From NCBI GenBank assembly GCA_016789745.1, contig JAEUQF010000315.1, positions 18,485 to 82,484 of the forward strand: 64,000 bases of DNA, in the 5' to 3' direction. This DNA comes from Bryobacterales bacterium (GTDB taxonomy: Bacteria > Acidobacteriota > Terriglobia > Bryobacterales > Bryobacteraceae). This document shows, in pieces, positions 36,011-45,226 of the stretch. The notes beneath the pieces are model-generated. The model made no database searches, was not told the DNA's origin, and saw nothing but the letters and a program-made list of their open reading frames with translations. The position numbers and the translations under genes are program-made. Numbering within the stretch: the stretch's first letter is position 1; each line of letters opens with the position of its first letter.

Positions 36011-37710
36011 GCCGACCCCTGGGGTGAGGGCTCGCGAAGGGCTACCGGCTCTTTCGGCTCCACCGCGACGGCCAGATTGTGCAAGCTGTCCGACGACTGT
36101 CCCGGCTGGCTGCGGATGGCCGCAAGGGTGGGCAGGGCAACAAACGCTTTCGCCAGGTCTGGATCAAACTGCGTGCCCGCTCCTCCGGCAATCAACTCGA
36201 CGGCCTGCTCATGACTCATCCCACGGCGGTATGGCCTGTCCGAGGTCATCGCATCATAAGCGTCGGCGACGTGCACAATGCGCGCATCCAGCGGAACCGC
36301 GGCGCCACGCAGGCCATAGGGATACCCGCTGCCGTCCCAGTTCTCATGATGCAATTCCACCACCGGCAGATAGGCCTGGAACCCATTCACGCCCTCCAGG
36401 ATCTTACGGCCTATCCGCGGATGCTGTTGGATGATGGAGAACTCCTCTGGCGTCAACCGGCCGGGCTTCTGGAGAACGCCATCCGCGATGCCGATCTTGC
36501 CGATATCGTGCAGCAGCGCGCCGACCCGGAGTTGCCCCCGCTCCTGCTCCGCCATTCCTACGGCTTCCGCCAGGGCACAGGCATATTCGCTGACACGGCG
36601 GCTGTGACCGGCGGTGTAGGCATCGCGGGCGTCCAGCGCGTTCGCCAGGGAGCCCACAAACTCCACATACGCATGGAGCAGTTTCTCGCGGGCATCGCGG
36701 TGCGCGTGCGCGGCCCGATTGAAGCTGAGCATGAGTTCGCGAATCTCATGCACCGTTGCGATACGGGAGAGCGGCACATTGGGAAATTCGGGTAATACGC
36801 CCGTGGCCGCGGCGGTGCGTAACCGCGCCACGACAAGAGCCAGCGGGCGGACAATCGAGCGCGACGACATCAGGCTGAGCGCCAGTGCGGCCACTAACGC
36901 CCCCACGCCCGCCGTCAGAAACACACGGCGCAGTATCGCCTGCGTGGCCGTACCCGCCTGATCCATGCTCTGCAGGCTGCGCAGTTCATACCCTCCGTCC
37001 AGAAACAGACTCTGCACCGGCGCGGACAGGAATACCTCACCCGCCAGATGCAGTTCGCATTCGGACTGTCCCGGGCAGGAGCGTAGCGCCTGCTCGATGT
37101 CGGCGTGGGGCACACCGGGAACGCTCGAGCGGAGCAGCCGACCGTTGTGGACCAGCACCGCCGGCGTGGTGAACTCCGAGAAATCGAACGCCTCACCAAC
37201 GGCCAGCAGGCCGATATGCTCCTCACCCAGATTGACCGGCGTGGCGGCAACTTGAAAGATGCGGTCTCCGAGCCGCAGGAGCCCGCTCTTCACGGTCCCA
37301 AGGGACTTCAGATCGGCCGGGACGGTCTTACCGGCATGTTGAAAGACGCCTGCATGCGGATGGCCCTCTGGATCCGTCGCCACGAGCAAGTCCAGTTCCA
37401 GGGTCTCGCACATCTCCCGCAACTGGTCTTCCAGCGTAAGGCGAGCGGCGCTGCCGTGCGGCTCCGCCCGCAGCAGTTCCATGCCGGCCTTGAGCGTTGC
37501 GTTTTCACTCAGAATGCGCAGGAAGCGCGTATTGTGCAGCTCCCCCTTTGACCGTACCATCGCGATAGACGCTTGCGTCTGCCTGAGGGAGGTGCGAAGG
37601 CTGTCGCGCACCGCACCCTGGACCAAATACTGGATGAGCGAGAAGCTCCCTGTCAGTACCAGGGCGAACGGAACGAAGAGTAACAGAAAGGTGCGCGTGG
37701 AGTACCGCAT
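36007..37710 (-). CDS. Membrane sensor with HAMP and HD-GYP c-di-GMP phosphodiesterase domain
   Basis: 567 residues. A transmembrane span at 8-30 and another at 262-282 enclose a periplasmic sensor of about 230 residues. A HAMP-like linker covers 285-345. The HD-GYP domain runs from about 350 to 530, with HD at 401-402 in LLHDIGKIGIADGVL and the GYP motif complete in HHENWDGSGYP (454-464). Such domains hydrolyse c-di-GMP to pGpG or GMP with a di- or trinuclear metal site, all ligands apparently present. The periplasmic part resembles a double-Cache sensor only loosely. It follows the cupredoxin gene by 3 bases and overlaps the barrel gene, so its input could be linked to copper, redox or a solute that passes the barrel. 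Confidence 0.9.
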   Translation of the reverse strand: MRYSTRTFLLLFVPFALVLTGSFSLIQYLVQGAVRDSLRTSLRQTQASIAMVRSKGELHNTRFLRILSENATLKAGMELLRAEPHGSAARLTLEDQLREMCETLELDLLVATDPEGHPHAGVFQHAGKTVPADLKSLGTVKSGLLRLGDRIFQVAATPVNLGEEHIGLLAVGEAFDFSEFTTPAVLVHNGRLLRSSVPGVPHADIEQALRSCPGQSECELHLAGEVFLSAPVQSLFLDGGYELRSLQSMDQAGTATQAILRRVFLTAGVGALVAALALSLMSSRSIVRPLALVVARLRTAAATGVLPEFPNVPLSRIATVHEIRELMLSFNRAAHAHRDAREKLLHAYVEFVGSLANALDARDAYTAGHSRRVSEYACALAEAVGMAEQERGQLRVGALLHDIGKIGIADGVLQKPGRLTPEEFSIIQQHPRIGRKILEGVNGFQAYLPVVELHHENWDGSGYPYGLRGAAVPLDARIVHVADAYDAMTSDRPYRRGMSHEQAVELIAGGAGTQFDPDLAKAFVALPTLAAIRSQPGQSSDSLHNLAVAVEPKEPVALREPSPQGSA

Positions 37711-37713
37711 GGC

Positions 37714-38400
37714 TCAGTGCTGGGCTACCGCCACCTTTCCGGTGTCTTCCAGAGGGATGAAAAAGTCCACCGCGACGCGCCCGTCCACCCCGACGGCGAC
37801 CTTCTGGTGGAAGAAGCCGGCCGCCTTGTGCCACGCCACCACGGTGTAGCTGCCCGCCGGCACCTGGGGAATCTGGAACTTGCCCGCCCCATCCAGACGG
37901 GCAAACCAGGCATTGGGAGTAACGACAATAGCAGCCGCCATATTGGGATGCAGATGGCAATTCACAAACACGACACCCGGTCTCGAGAAGGTCACCAGTC
38001 GAGTCTGCCCCTGCGGGTAGTTCCCAAGATCGAAGGCCTTGGATTTTGAGAGTGAAAATACGTTGTGAAAGATAGGATCCAGATTCGGAAACGAAACACT
38101 GGAGCCCACCGGAATGACCACGGCTTCCGGAAGGAACTGTCGATTCTTTTGTTCGAGGACAGCCGTGGTCGGTTCCGCTTGCGGAAGTGCGCCTTCCAGG
38201 TACACCACCACGCGGCGATATTCGGCGCCGAGCCCGCCGTTCAGGTCGGCCGGTCCGACAGGAACCGCGGTACCGCGCTGGTATGTGTTGGCCGATGTCG
38301 TCACCCGAGAGCGAGTCAGCTTGCGCTTAATGACGACAGTGCCGTCAATGACCGACGCAGCGCAGGAGCCGGCAAGCAAAAGCAGAAAGGCCAGAAACAC
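37714..38400 (-). CDS. Exported cupredoxin (amicyanin-like) with carboxypeptidase-regulatory-like tail
   Basis: 228 residues from a GTG start with AAGGGGAG upstream. The signal (MFLAFLLLLAGSC) could end in a lipobox Cys13. The cupredoxin ligands fit a type 1 copper site: His112 in PIFHNVFS, then Cys148, His151 and Met154 in NCHLHPNM. The C-x2-H-x2-M spacing is that of amicyanin. Residues about 164-215 form a small regulatory-like beta domain (FARLDGAGKFQIPQVPAGSY). Proteins of this kind are often annotated as methylamine-utilisation-like proteins. Probable role is periplasmic electron transfer or copper binding. It heads the tight run cupredoxin, HD-GYP, barrel. Confidence 0.83.
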   Translation of the reverse strand: MFLAFLLLLAGSCAASVIDGTVVIKRKLTRSRVTTSANTYQRGTAVPVGPADLNGGLGAEYRRVVVYLEGALPQAEPTTAVLEQKNRQFLPEAVVIPVGSSVSFPNLDPIFHNVFSLSKSKAFDLGNYPQGQTRLVTFSRPGVVFVNCHLHPNMAAAIVVTPNAWFARLDGAGKFQIPQVPAGSYTVVAWHKAAGFFHQKVAVGVDGRVAVDFFIPLEDTGKVAVAQH

Positions 38401-38513
38401 GGAGCACTCCCCTTGTCAAGGAGTTCGGCAGAAGCCGGAGCTCTTTCCAGGCAGAGTACCCGGGAAAACGCAAGGTAAAACACCTTAGAACAGAGCCGCG
38501 GCCGCGCCCACCC

Positions 38514-39455
38514 TCACTTCCACGGGTCGAGCCCAAGCAGCCGGCGGCCCAGCTCCGTCAGTTCCGCCGTCTCGTGCCGCAGCCTCTCCCATCCCCTCGG
38601 ATCCCCCGGGAACGCATAGCCCGCCGGCGCCTCCCGTTCCCGCCAACACCGGATCCGCGTCTGCCGCCGCGCCTCATTTTCGAACTCCGCTGGGTACATC
38701 GATACGTACTGCGCCATGCGGACCCGATCCGTCGTCTGGTTCGGCCGGATGCCATGCGCCAGCAGCGTGTTGAAGATCAACAGGTCGCCCGGCTGCATGG
38801 CGACAAACTTCACCTCATACCCGCTCGGGTCCGGGTGGAACGGGTCGCGCCCGGGCGGTTGGCTGGCCAGCCACTGGTCGAAGTCGCGAAACAGCTCCGG
38901 CAGGCACTGAAAGCCGCCGACCTCGGGATCGGTGGCCGTCAACGCCAGGACCCCTTGCACATTAATAGGTAGAGGCACTTCGGTGGTATCCACATCCCAG
39001 TGCAGGAAACTGCGGATCGCCCGCTGTCCACGGTTGGGCGTATTGAGGTTAGCCCGGTCAATGGTCACCCACAGGTCTTCGCGGTCCCACACATCGACGA
39101 ATGCGTCATAAACCCGCTGCTGCTGGCGGTTGTCCCACAAATACTGGTGATTGTAGACCTCCACCATGCCGGTGTTATTCAACTCCGCCATCTGGTTGTC
39201 GCGCAATTGCGGCTTGCCCCAGGTCTCCGGCGCCGACGGATCCAGTTCCTGGAACTCCCACAACAGGCTCTGGAGACGGCTGATGTTCTCCGCCGGAACG
39301 GCATTGGGAATCACAACATAGCCCCAGGTGGTCCAATGCGTCCAATCGTCCGCGGAAAGAACGCGTCGCGGCAGCGTCTTGCGGATGTCGCGCAGTTGCA
39401 CCGTGCGTGGCGCAGCGGTGGTGCCTTCGTGGCCGTAGCCGGGGATTGCAGCCAT
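38514..39455 (-). CDS. Phytanoyl-CoA dioxygenase (PhyH) family protein
   Basis: 313 residues without signal peptide. The 2-oxoglutarate/Fe(II) facial triad is visible: His152 and Asp154 in LHWDVD, and His234 in LLAHGIRPN, followed by Arg in TDRVRMAQYVSMY that would bind 2-oxoglutarate. The family hydroxylates small molecules, not only phytanoyl-CoA. In bacteria the substrates are commonly amino acids, lipids or natural-product intermediates. AATACT lies 6 bases before the ATG, possibly another leaderless start. It is separated by 113 bases from the cupredoxin gene and may be transcribed alone. Confidence 0.88.
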   Translation of the reverse strand: MAAIPGYGHEGTTAAPRTVQLRDIRKTLPRRVLSADDWTHWTTWGYVVIPNAVPAENISRLQSLLWEFQELDPSAPETWGKPQLRDNQMAELNNTGMVEVYNHQYLWDNRQQQRVYDAFVDVWDREDLWVTIDRANLNTPNRGQRAIRSFLHWDVDTTEVPLPINVQGVLALTATDPEVGGFQCLPELFRDFDQWLASQPPGRDPFHPDPSGYEVKFVAMQPGDLLIFNTLLAHGIRPNQTTDRVRMAQYVSMYPAEFENEARRQTRIRCWREREAPAGYAFPGDPRGWERLRHETAELTELGRRLLGLDPWK

Positions 39456-39520
39456 CTGTTTAGTATTGACGATTCATCGTACGTTGAGAGAGGTATCATG
39501 GGGGCGGTCCCAACGTAGCC

Positions 39521-41743
39521 GTGACTCCATCCCCCGCCCCCGATGTGAACCTGCCGGAAACACCAGCCATTCTGCTGCAACTGGAGCGCATCCTGGCGAG
39601 CCCCGCCTTCCAGCGGTCCAAACGGTTGAGCCAGTTTCTCCGTTTCGCGGTGACACAAACCATTGAAGGCCACGCCGAGGAACTGAAGGAATATCTCATC
39701 GGCACGGAAGTCTTCGAGCGCGGGGTATCCTTCGACCCACGGGTCGACACCATTGTCCGAACCCAGGCACACCGCCTCCGGACCATGCTCGCGGCCTTCT
39801 ACGAAACCGAGGGCAGCCGCGATCCGGTGGTCATCGAGATCCCGCGCGGCTCTTACGTCCCCGTGTTTCGCGTCCAGACTGGCCCACCGCTGGCGCTGCC
39901 AGAGTTGCAGGAGCCTTCCCCCGAACCGGTCCCGCTGACCGCGCCCCAGCCCTGGCGCAGAACCTTGGGATACGCCGCCGTGGGAACCCTCGTCGCCCTG
40001 ACCGCGGTCCTTGCTGCGATCGGCTGGCGCTCCACGGGAACCGGAAACGCCGGCCTCGGCACCGTTGCCATTCCCGCGCATTTGGGACTCCCCCTGTTTG
40101 CCGCCGGCGGCCTCGACGTCGACCGCGGCGCACCCGTGCTCTCCCCGCATGGCCGTTACGTCGTGTTTCCGCTCATCGAGCCCTCCGGCGAGCGGCGGCT
40201 GTGGCTGCGCCCCCTGGAATCCATGAGCGCCATGCCCCTGGCCGGCTCCATGGGAGGGTACTTGCCGTTCTGGTCCCCGGACGAGTCCCAAATCGGCTTC
40301 TTTGCCGGCGGGCAACTCAAGGTGTTTCGCCTGAGCGATGGGACCGTTCGTAGCCTTGCCCCGGCCCCGCTCGGCCGCGGCGGAACCTGGTCCGCCAATG
40401 GCACCATCCTGTTCTCTCCCAGGACCAGCGGGGCAGAGATCTACCGCATCTCCCAGGAAGGCGGCACGCCGGCGCCGGTAACCCGCTTAAACGCCGCAAC
40501 GGCCGAAAATGACCATCGGTGGCCCGAGTTCCTTCCCGACGGGGAGCACTTTGTCTACGCCAGCCGCTCGCGCATGGCTGACCGAAGCGGCATTTTCCTC
40601 GGCTCGCTCGGCGGGGGAGCGGCAGTTCGGCTGGCGCCCATCGCCTCCCAGGTCCACCACGCGGCCACCCCCAGAGGCGAGTTTCTCCTCTACGTCAAGG
40701 AAGATAGCATCCGCGCCCGGCGCTTCGATCTCAGCCAGCAGCGTCTGGAAGGTCCCGAAGTCACGTTGGTCGAAAACGTCATGTACACCCCTGCCACCGG
40801 CGCTTCTTTTTCCGTGGTCGGCGGCCGACTCCTGGCCTACCACACCGCGCATCGCGAGAAGTCGCGCCCCGTGCAGGTGGACCGTGCCGGCCGCGTGCTC
40901 CGGGAGATTCTCCCCCTCGGCAGTTATGAATCGATGTCCGTGGATCGCGCCGGACGCCGGCTCGCCGTGGAGATGATGCCGGAAAAGGGCGAGAGCGACA
41001 TCTGGATCTCCGACCTTTCCCGGCCCTCGCTGCTCCGGCTCAGCTTCGATGGCGGCGGCCATAGCGTCTGGGCCCGAGATGGCAGGACGATGTTCTTCGC
41101 CAACCCCGTCGAAAGCCTCATGACGGTGTATGCCAAGGGGTTCGACGACCAAGCGCGCCCGCGGGTTGTCTGGAAGTCCGCCAACACCATCTTCCCCACC
41201 GACATGTCCCCCGACGGCAAGTACCTCTGTGTGCACGAAGACAACCCGAGTACCTTGATGGATCTGCTGCTGATCCCCGTCGAAGGCGGAGAACCGGTGC
41301 CGTTTCGCCGCACCCGCTTCAATGAGCGCCATGGCTTCTTCTCGCCGGACGGCCGCCACCTGGCTTACGTCTCGGACGAATCCGGACAGCCGGAAGTCTA
41401 CGTGGAGGCCTTGGGACCCGACCCCAGCCGTGGCGGTGGCAACCGCTGGAAGGTCAGTTCCGGCGGCGGCCTGCATCCGCGCTGGGATCCCGACGGCCGG
41501 GAACTGTTCTACGTGTCACCGGACCGGATGCTGACTTCCGTGCCCGTGCAGCCCGGCGCGGCCGAGACAGCCTTCGGCAACCCACGCAGTCTCTTCGCCA
41601 TCCGCATCGCCACGCGGGGCGATTTCAAGAGCCCTTACTCGGTTTCTCCCGACGGGCAGTCGTTCTTTGTGCTCGAAACGCGCCCCGAAGCCGCCCCCAT
41701 TCCCGTCTATCTGCTCACCTCCTGGCCGGCCATCATGAAGTAA
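39521..41743 (+). CDS. Membrane-anchored WD40/TolB-like propeller with N-terminal DNA-binding-like domain
   Basis: 740 residues from a GTG start. Residues about 15-115 form a compact domain (LASPAFQRSKRLSQFLRFAV, then EELKEYLIGTEVFER and FDPRVDTIVRTQAHRLRTML) that heads many acidobacterial propeller and TPR proteins and resembles a winged-helix output domain. A Pro-rich linker leads to one transmembrane span (150-168). The periplasmic part is a WD40-like (PD40/TolB) propeller with repeated SPDG blocks (MSPDGKYLCVHED, FSPDGRHLAYVSDESG, VSPDGQSFFVLETR). The order, cytoplasmic domain, single span, propeller, is that of CadC-type one-component sensors, so a transcription-control role is inferred. 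It is divergent from the PhyH gene. Confidence 0.82.
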   Translation: MTPSPAPDVNLPETPAILLQLERILASPAFQRSKRLSQFLRFAVTQTIEGHAEELKEYLIGTEVFERGVSFDPRVDTIVRTQAHRLRTMLAAFYETEGSRDPVVIEIPRGSYVPVFRVQTGPPLALPELQEPSPEPVPLTAPQPWRRTLGYAAVGTLVALTAVLAAIGWRSTGTGNAGLGTVAIPAHLGLPLFAAGGLDVDRGAPVLSPHGRYVVFPLIEPSGERRLWLRPLESMSAMPLAGSMGGYLPFWSPDESQIGFFAGGQLKVFRLSDGTVRSLAPAPLGRGGTWSANGTILFSPRTSGAEIYRISQEGGTPAPVTRLNAATAENDHRWPEFLPDGEHFVYASRSRMADRSGIFLGSLGGGAAVRLAPIASQVHHAATPRGEFLLYVKEDSIRARRFDLSQQRLEGPEVTLVENVMYTPATGASFSVVGGRLLAYHTAHREKSRPVQVDRAGRVLREILPLGSYESMSVDRAGRRLAVEMMPEKGESDIWISDLSRPSLLRLSFDGGGHSVWARDGRTMFFANPVESLMTVYAKGFDDQARPRVVWKSANTIFPTDMSPDGKYLCVHEDNPSTLMDLLLIPVEGGEPVPFRRTRFNERHGFFSPDGRHLAYVSDESGQPEVYVEALGPDPSRGGGNRWKVSSGGGLHPRWDPDGRELFYVSPDRMLTSVPVQPGAAETAFGNPRSLFAIRIATRGDFKSPYSVSPDGQSFFVLETRPEAAPIPVYLLTSWPAIMK

Positions 41744-41835
41744 TTTTTTCAATAAGATAACGGGTCCGTTTATCCGCTTCGTAACGGTTACACCACTGCC
41801 CCACCCGCCAATTTTGAGAGCAGAATGGCTCCCAG

Positions 41836-41852
41836 AGCTCAAAGGGGGAGCT
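41836..41852 (+). promoter_or_regulatory. Hairpin around the ribosome binding site of the third TonB receptor
   Basis: AGCTC (41836-41840) pairs with GAGCT (41848-41852). The 7-base loop AAAGGGG and the following GAG make up the Shine-Dalgarno for ATG 41860. The arrangement recalls the hairpin before the gene at 4438. The rest of the gap from 41744 has a T-run (41743-41749) just after the preceding stop and no gene. Confidence 0.35.
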
Positions 41853-41859
41853 TCGGTCC

Positions 41860-44800
41860 ATGATTCGACTTTTGAAACCTGCCCTGCCGCGGCGGTGCGT
41901 TGCGTTGCTGATCGCCTTCCTTGTCACCCACTCTCCGGGACTCGTCAGCCCCGCCCACGCCCAGGTCCTGTACGGGTCGCTGGTGGGTGTCCTCGCGGAT
42001 CCATCCGGAGCGGGGGTACCCGGCGCCAGCGTACGTCTGGTCAGCCAGGCGACGGGCCAGTCGCGTGAGGTGACCTCCGATGCCGAAGGCCGCTATTCGC
42101 TCCTCAACCTTCTGCCGGGAACCTATGAACTATCGGTAACCGCCAAGGATTTTCGTCCCTTGAAGCGAACCGGCCTTACGGTCGCCGTCAGCACGGTCAG
42201 CCGCATGGACCTCACGCTGGAGTTGGGCGCGGTTTCAGAAAGCATCTCGGTCACCGCCGGCGAGCAGTCGCTCCAAACCGAAAAGTCCGACACCCACGTC
42301 GAACTGAATCCGCAAGCTTTGACCGAACTCCCGCTGGCCAACTACCGCAACTACCAGGCGCTCATTAATCTATCGCCCGGGGCGACGCCGGCAGCGCTGC
42401 AGAACGCTGTGATGGACACGCCGCAGCGGTCCCTGACCACTAACCTGAACGGCACCAATCGCAACTTCAATACCACTCGCGTGGACGGTGCCGCCAATAT
42501 TTTCGTCTCCCTGCCGCACCACGTCGCCTACATCCCGCCCGTCGAGACCATCGAGACGGTCAACGTCACCACGGCATCCTTCGACGCCGAACAGGGCATG
42601 TCCGGGGGCGGCGGTGTCACGGTGGTCACCAAGTCCGGCACCAACGAACTTCATGGCGTCGCCTTTATGTACTTCGATAACCAGGACATGCGGGCACGCA
42701 ACTTCTTCCTGCGGCGGCCCAAGCCGGCCAGCAGCACGAAAATCCCGGGCGGCACCCTCGGCGGCCCGATCGTGAAGAACAAGCTCTTCTTCTTTGGAGG
42801 CTGGGAAGGCTTCCACGAACGGTCTGGCCAGGTCGCTAACCTGTCGGTGCCTACCGAACAGCAGCGGCGCGGCGATTTCAGCGGGTTGCCGGTGACGCTC
42901 TATGACTTCACCACTGGTACCGCCACCGGCACCGGCCGCCAGCCATTCCCCAACAACACCATTCCGGCGGCACGGCAAAGCGCGGTGGCGCAGAAGATCA
43001 TCGGCCTGCTGCCGATGCCGAACGCTCCCGGCACACTGACCAACTACTCCACGGCCGGCACGCAGCGGCTGGATCGCAATAACTTTGATGCGAAGATCAA
43101 CTGGAACCGCACCTCCACCCACACGGTGTGGGGCAAGTACAGCACCATGGGCGCGCTCGTCGGTTGCGACTATGCGCTAGGAGCCGCCGGTGGTCCAGGC
43201 CTGTGCAGCGCCGGTGTCGGAACCGCCGACACCCGTGTCCACCTGGCCACCTTCGGCCATACCTGGGCTCTGAGCCCCACCCTGCTGCTCGACGGCACCT
43301 TCGGCCTCATCCGGCTCGACACCGTGGGAACCACGTCCGACTACGGCAAAAACTTCGGAACCGAGGTCTGGGGCATTCCCGGCACTAACGTTGGCCTCAC
43401 CGCCGGAGACGAACGCTACAGCGGCATGCCCACTATCCGCACCGATTTCGGCGACTGGGGGAACGTCTACAACTGGATGCCGATGTTCCGCGCCGACCGC
43501 AGCTATACCTTCTCCACCAACCTCAGCAAGATGAGCGGGGCCCACGAACTGCGCCTGGGCTTTGACTTGGTCAACCTGCACTTGAACACCTGGCAGCCCA
43601 ACATCGGCGGCGGCCCGCGCGGATTGATCACCTTCAACGGCGGCGTTACGGCTTTGAATGGCGGTGCGGCGCCGAACTTCCTCAACTCGTTCGCTGCCAT
43701 GGTTCTGGGCCAGCAGTACAGCGTCTCCAAGAGCACGCAGTTGTTCCTCCAGACCGCGCGGGAATGGCAGTACGGCCTGTTCGTGCGTGACCGCTGGCAG
43801 GTGAACCGCAAGCTCACCGTGAACCTTGGCCTGCGCTGGGAATACTATCCGCTGATGACCCGCGTCGACCGCGGCCTGGAGCGCTGGGACCCGGCGACCA
43901 ACCTGGTGATCCTCGGCGGCGTCGGCGGCAACCCCATGAACGCCGGCATCGACGTCAGCAAGAAGCTGTTCGCCCCGCGCCTGGGCATCGCCTACCGGCT
44001 GAACGAGCAGACCGTCATCCGCACCGGGTACGGCCTGAATATCGACCCGGCGTCGTTCGCCCGCCCGCTGCGAGCCATCTATCCCTCCGTCGTGGAGGCT
44101 ACGTTCCAGGGCGTGAACACCTTCAGCCCGTTCCGCCCGCTGGAGCAGGGCATTCCGCCGATTCCCATCCCGGACATCACTCCCGGCAAACTGGAACTGC
44201 CGCCGACCGTGTCCATGGGTCCGCGCAGCCCCTGGGGCGGTATGATGTCGCGCGGCTATATCCAATCCTGGAACTTCACCCTGGAGCGGCGCCTACCCGG
44301 CTCGCTGGTGGGATCGGCCGCGTACGTCGGCACGCAGTCGACCAAGATGCTGGCAGACCGCGATATCAACGCCGCGGCCCCGGGAGCCGGCCAGTTGGGG
44401 CGTCCGCTGTATGCCAGCATTCGGCGGCCCGTCGAGACGCTGATGTGGGATAGCTGGGCCAGCAGCAACTATCACAGCCTGCAGGTAACCTTAAACCGGC
44501 CCTTTGCCAACGGCCTGATGCTGAAAGGCGCCTACACCTGGTCGAAAGCCATCAACATGACCGACGATGCTGCCTGGGCGGCCATGAGTTGGAACTGGGG
44601 CCCCATGCTCGACCGCAACCGCGCGCGGGCAGGCTACGACCGCCGTCACATGCTGGTGATGGGAGCCAGCTACGAACTGCCGTTCGGCGCAGGCAAACGC
44701 TTCGCCACATCTGGCGCCGCCAAGTATGTGCTGGGCGGCTGGCAGACTAACGCGCTGTTCAGCTCCTATACCGGCGTTCCGTTTACGGTGACCGCCTCCG

Positions 44801-45216
44801 GCACATCCCTGAACGCGCCCGGCAACCTGCAGACCGCCGATCAGGTGAAGCCGGCCGTAACCAAAGTCGGCGCCGTCGGTCCCGGCGAGACCTTCTTTGA
44901 TCCGCTGGCCTTCCGCGCCATCACCGAGGTCCGCTTCGGATCCTCCGGCCGCAACATCCTGACCGGCCCCGGCATGGTCAACTTCGACCTCAGCCTCTTC
45001 CGGCAGTTCTCTATTACCGAGCGCTTCAAGCTGGAGTTCAAAGCCGAATCGTTCAACTTCACCAATACGCCGCACTTCCTGAATCCCGGTGCGAACGTAT
45101 CCAACATGTCGTTGAACCCCGATGGTACGATTCGCAGTCTGGGCAACTTCATGTCCATCACGGCGGCGCAAAATGACGAGCGGCAAATCCGCTTTGGCTT
45201 GCGGTTGAGCTTCTAA
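41860..45216 (+). CDS. TonB-dependent receptor heading a periplasmic oxidation cluster
   Basis: 1118 residues with a signal peptide ending near SPAHAQ (about residue 35). The regulatory-like domain (about 38-120) has GSLVGVLADPSGAGVPGASV and GRYSLLNLLPGTYELSV. The plug region has TELPLANYRNYQALINLSPG and GGVTVVTKSGTNELHGVAFM. The barrel ends in RFGLRLSF. The layout is the acidobacterial Oar-like type. It is followed after 10 bases by an LVIVD protein, then by two overlapping Tat-exported paralogues, a cytochrome c and a PQQ dehydrogenase, all on the same strand. The receptor is therefore the probable entry route for whatever that cluster acts on. GGGGGAG gives a strong start. Confidence 0.92.
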   Translation: MIRLLKPALPRRCVALLIAFLVTHSPGLVSPAHAQVLYGSLVGVLADPSGAGVPGASVRLVSQATGQSREVTSDAEGRYSLLNLLPGTYELSVTAKDFRPLKRTGLTVAVSTVSRMDLTLELGAVSESISVTAGEQSLQTEKSDTHVELNPQALTELPLANYRNYQALINLSPGATPAALQNAVMDTPQRSLTTNLNGTNRNFNTTRVDGAANIFVSLPHHVAYIPPVETIETVNVTTASFDAEQGMSGGGGVTVVTKSGTNELHGVAFMYFDNQDMRARNFFLRRPKPASSTKIPGGTLGGPIVKNKLFFFGGWEGFHERSGQVANLSVPTEQQRRGDFSGLPVTLYDFTTGTATGTGRQPFPNNTIPAARQSAVAQKIIGLLPMPNAPGTLTNYSTAGTQRLDRNNFDAKINWNRTSTHTVWGKYSTMGALVGCDYALGAAGGPGLCSAGVGTADTRVHLATFGHTWALSPTLLLDGTFGLIRLDTVGTTSDYGKNFGTEVWGIPGTNVGLTAGDERYSGMPTIRTDFGDWGNVYNWMPMFRADRSYTFSTNLSKMSGAHELRLGFDLVNLHLNTWQPNIGGGPRGLITFNGGVTALNGGAAPNFLNSFAAMVLGQQYSVSKSTQLFLQTAREWQYGLFVRDRWQVNRKLTVNLGLRWEYYPLMTRVDRGLERWDPATNLVILGGVGGNPMNAGIDVSKKLFAPRLGIAYRLNEQTVIRTGYGLNIDPASFARPLRAIYPSVVEATFQGVNTFSPFRPLEQGIPPIPIPDITPGKLELPPTVSMGPRSPWGGMMSRGYIQSWNFTLERRLPGSLVGSAAYVGTQSTKMLADRDINAAAPGAGQLGRPLYASIRRPVETLMWDSWASSNYHSLQVTLNRPFANGLMLKGAYTWSKAINMTDDAAWAAMSWNWGPMLDRNRARAGYDRRHMLVMGASYELPFGAGKRFATSGAAKYVLGGWQTNALFSSYTGVPFTVTASGTSLNAPGNLQTADQVKPAVTKVGAVGPGETFFDPLAFRAITEVRFGSSGRNILTGPGMVNFDLSLFRQFSITERFKLEFKAESFNFTNTPHFLNPGANVSNMSLNPDGTIRSLGNFMSITAAQNDERQIRFGLRLSF

Positions 45217-45226
45217 GAGGACGAAC

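Noticed and set aside
34775..36214. 479-residue open frame on the plus strand
   Set aside because: It runs antisense across three genes with good starts and spacing, so it is a shadow.
41723..41749. TGGCCGGCCA followed by a T-run as a terminator
   Set aside because: The palindrome has no room for a loop and the T-run is 11 bases away after the stop codon.
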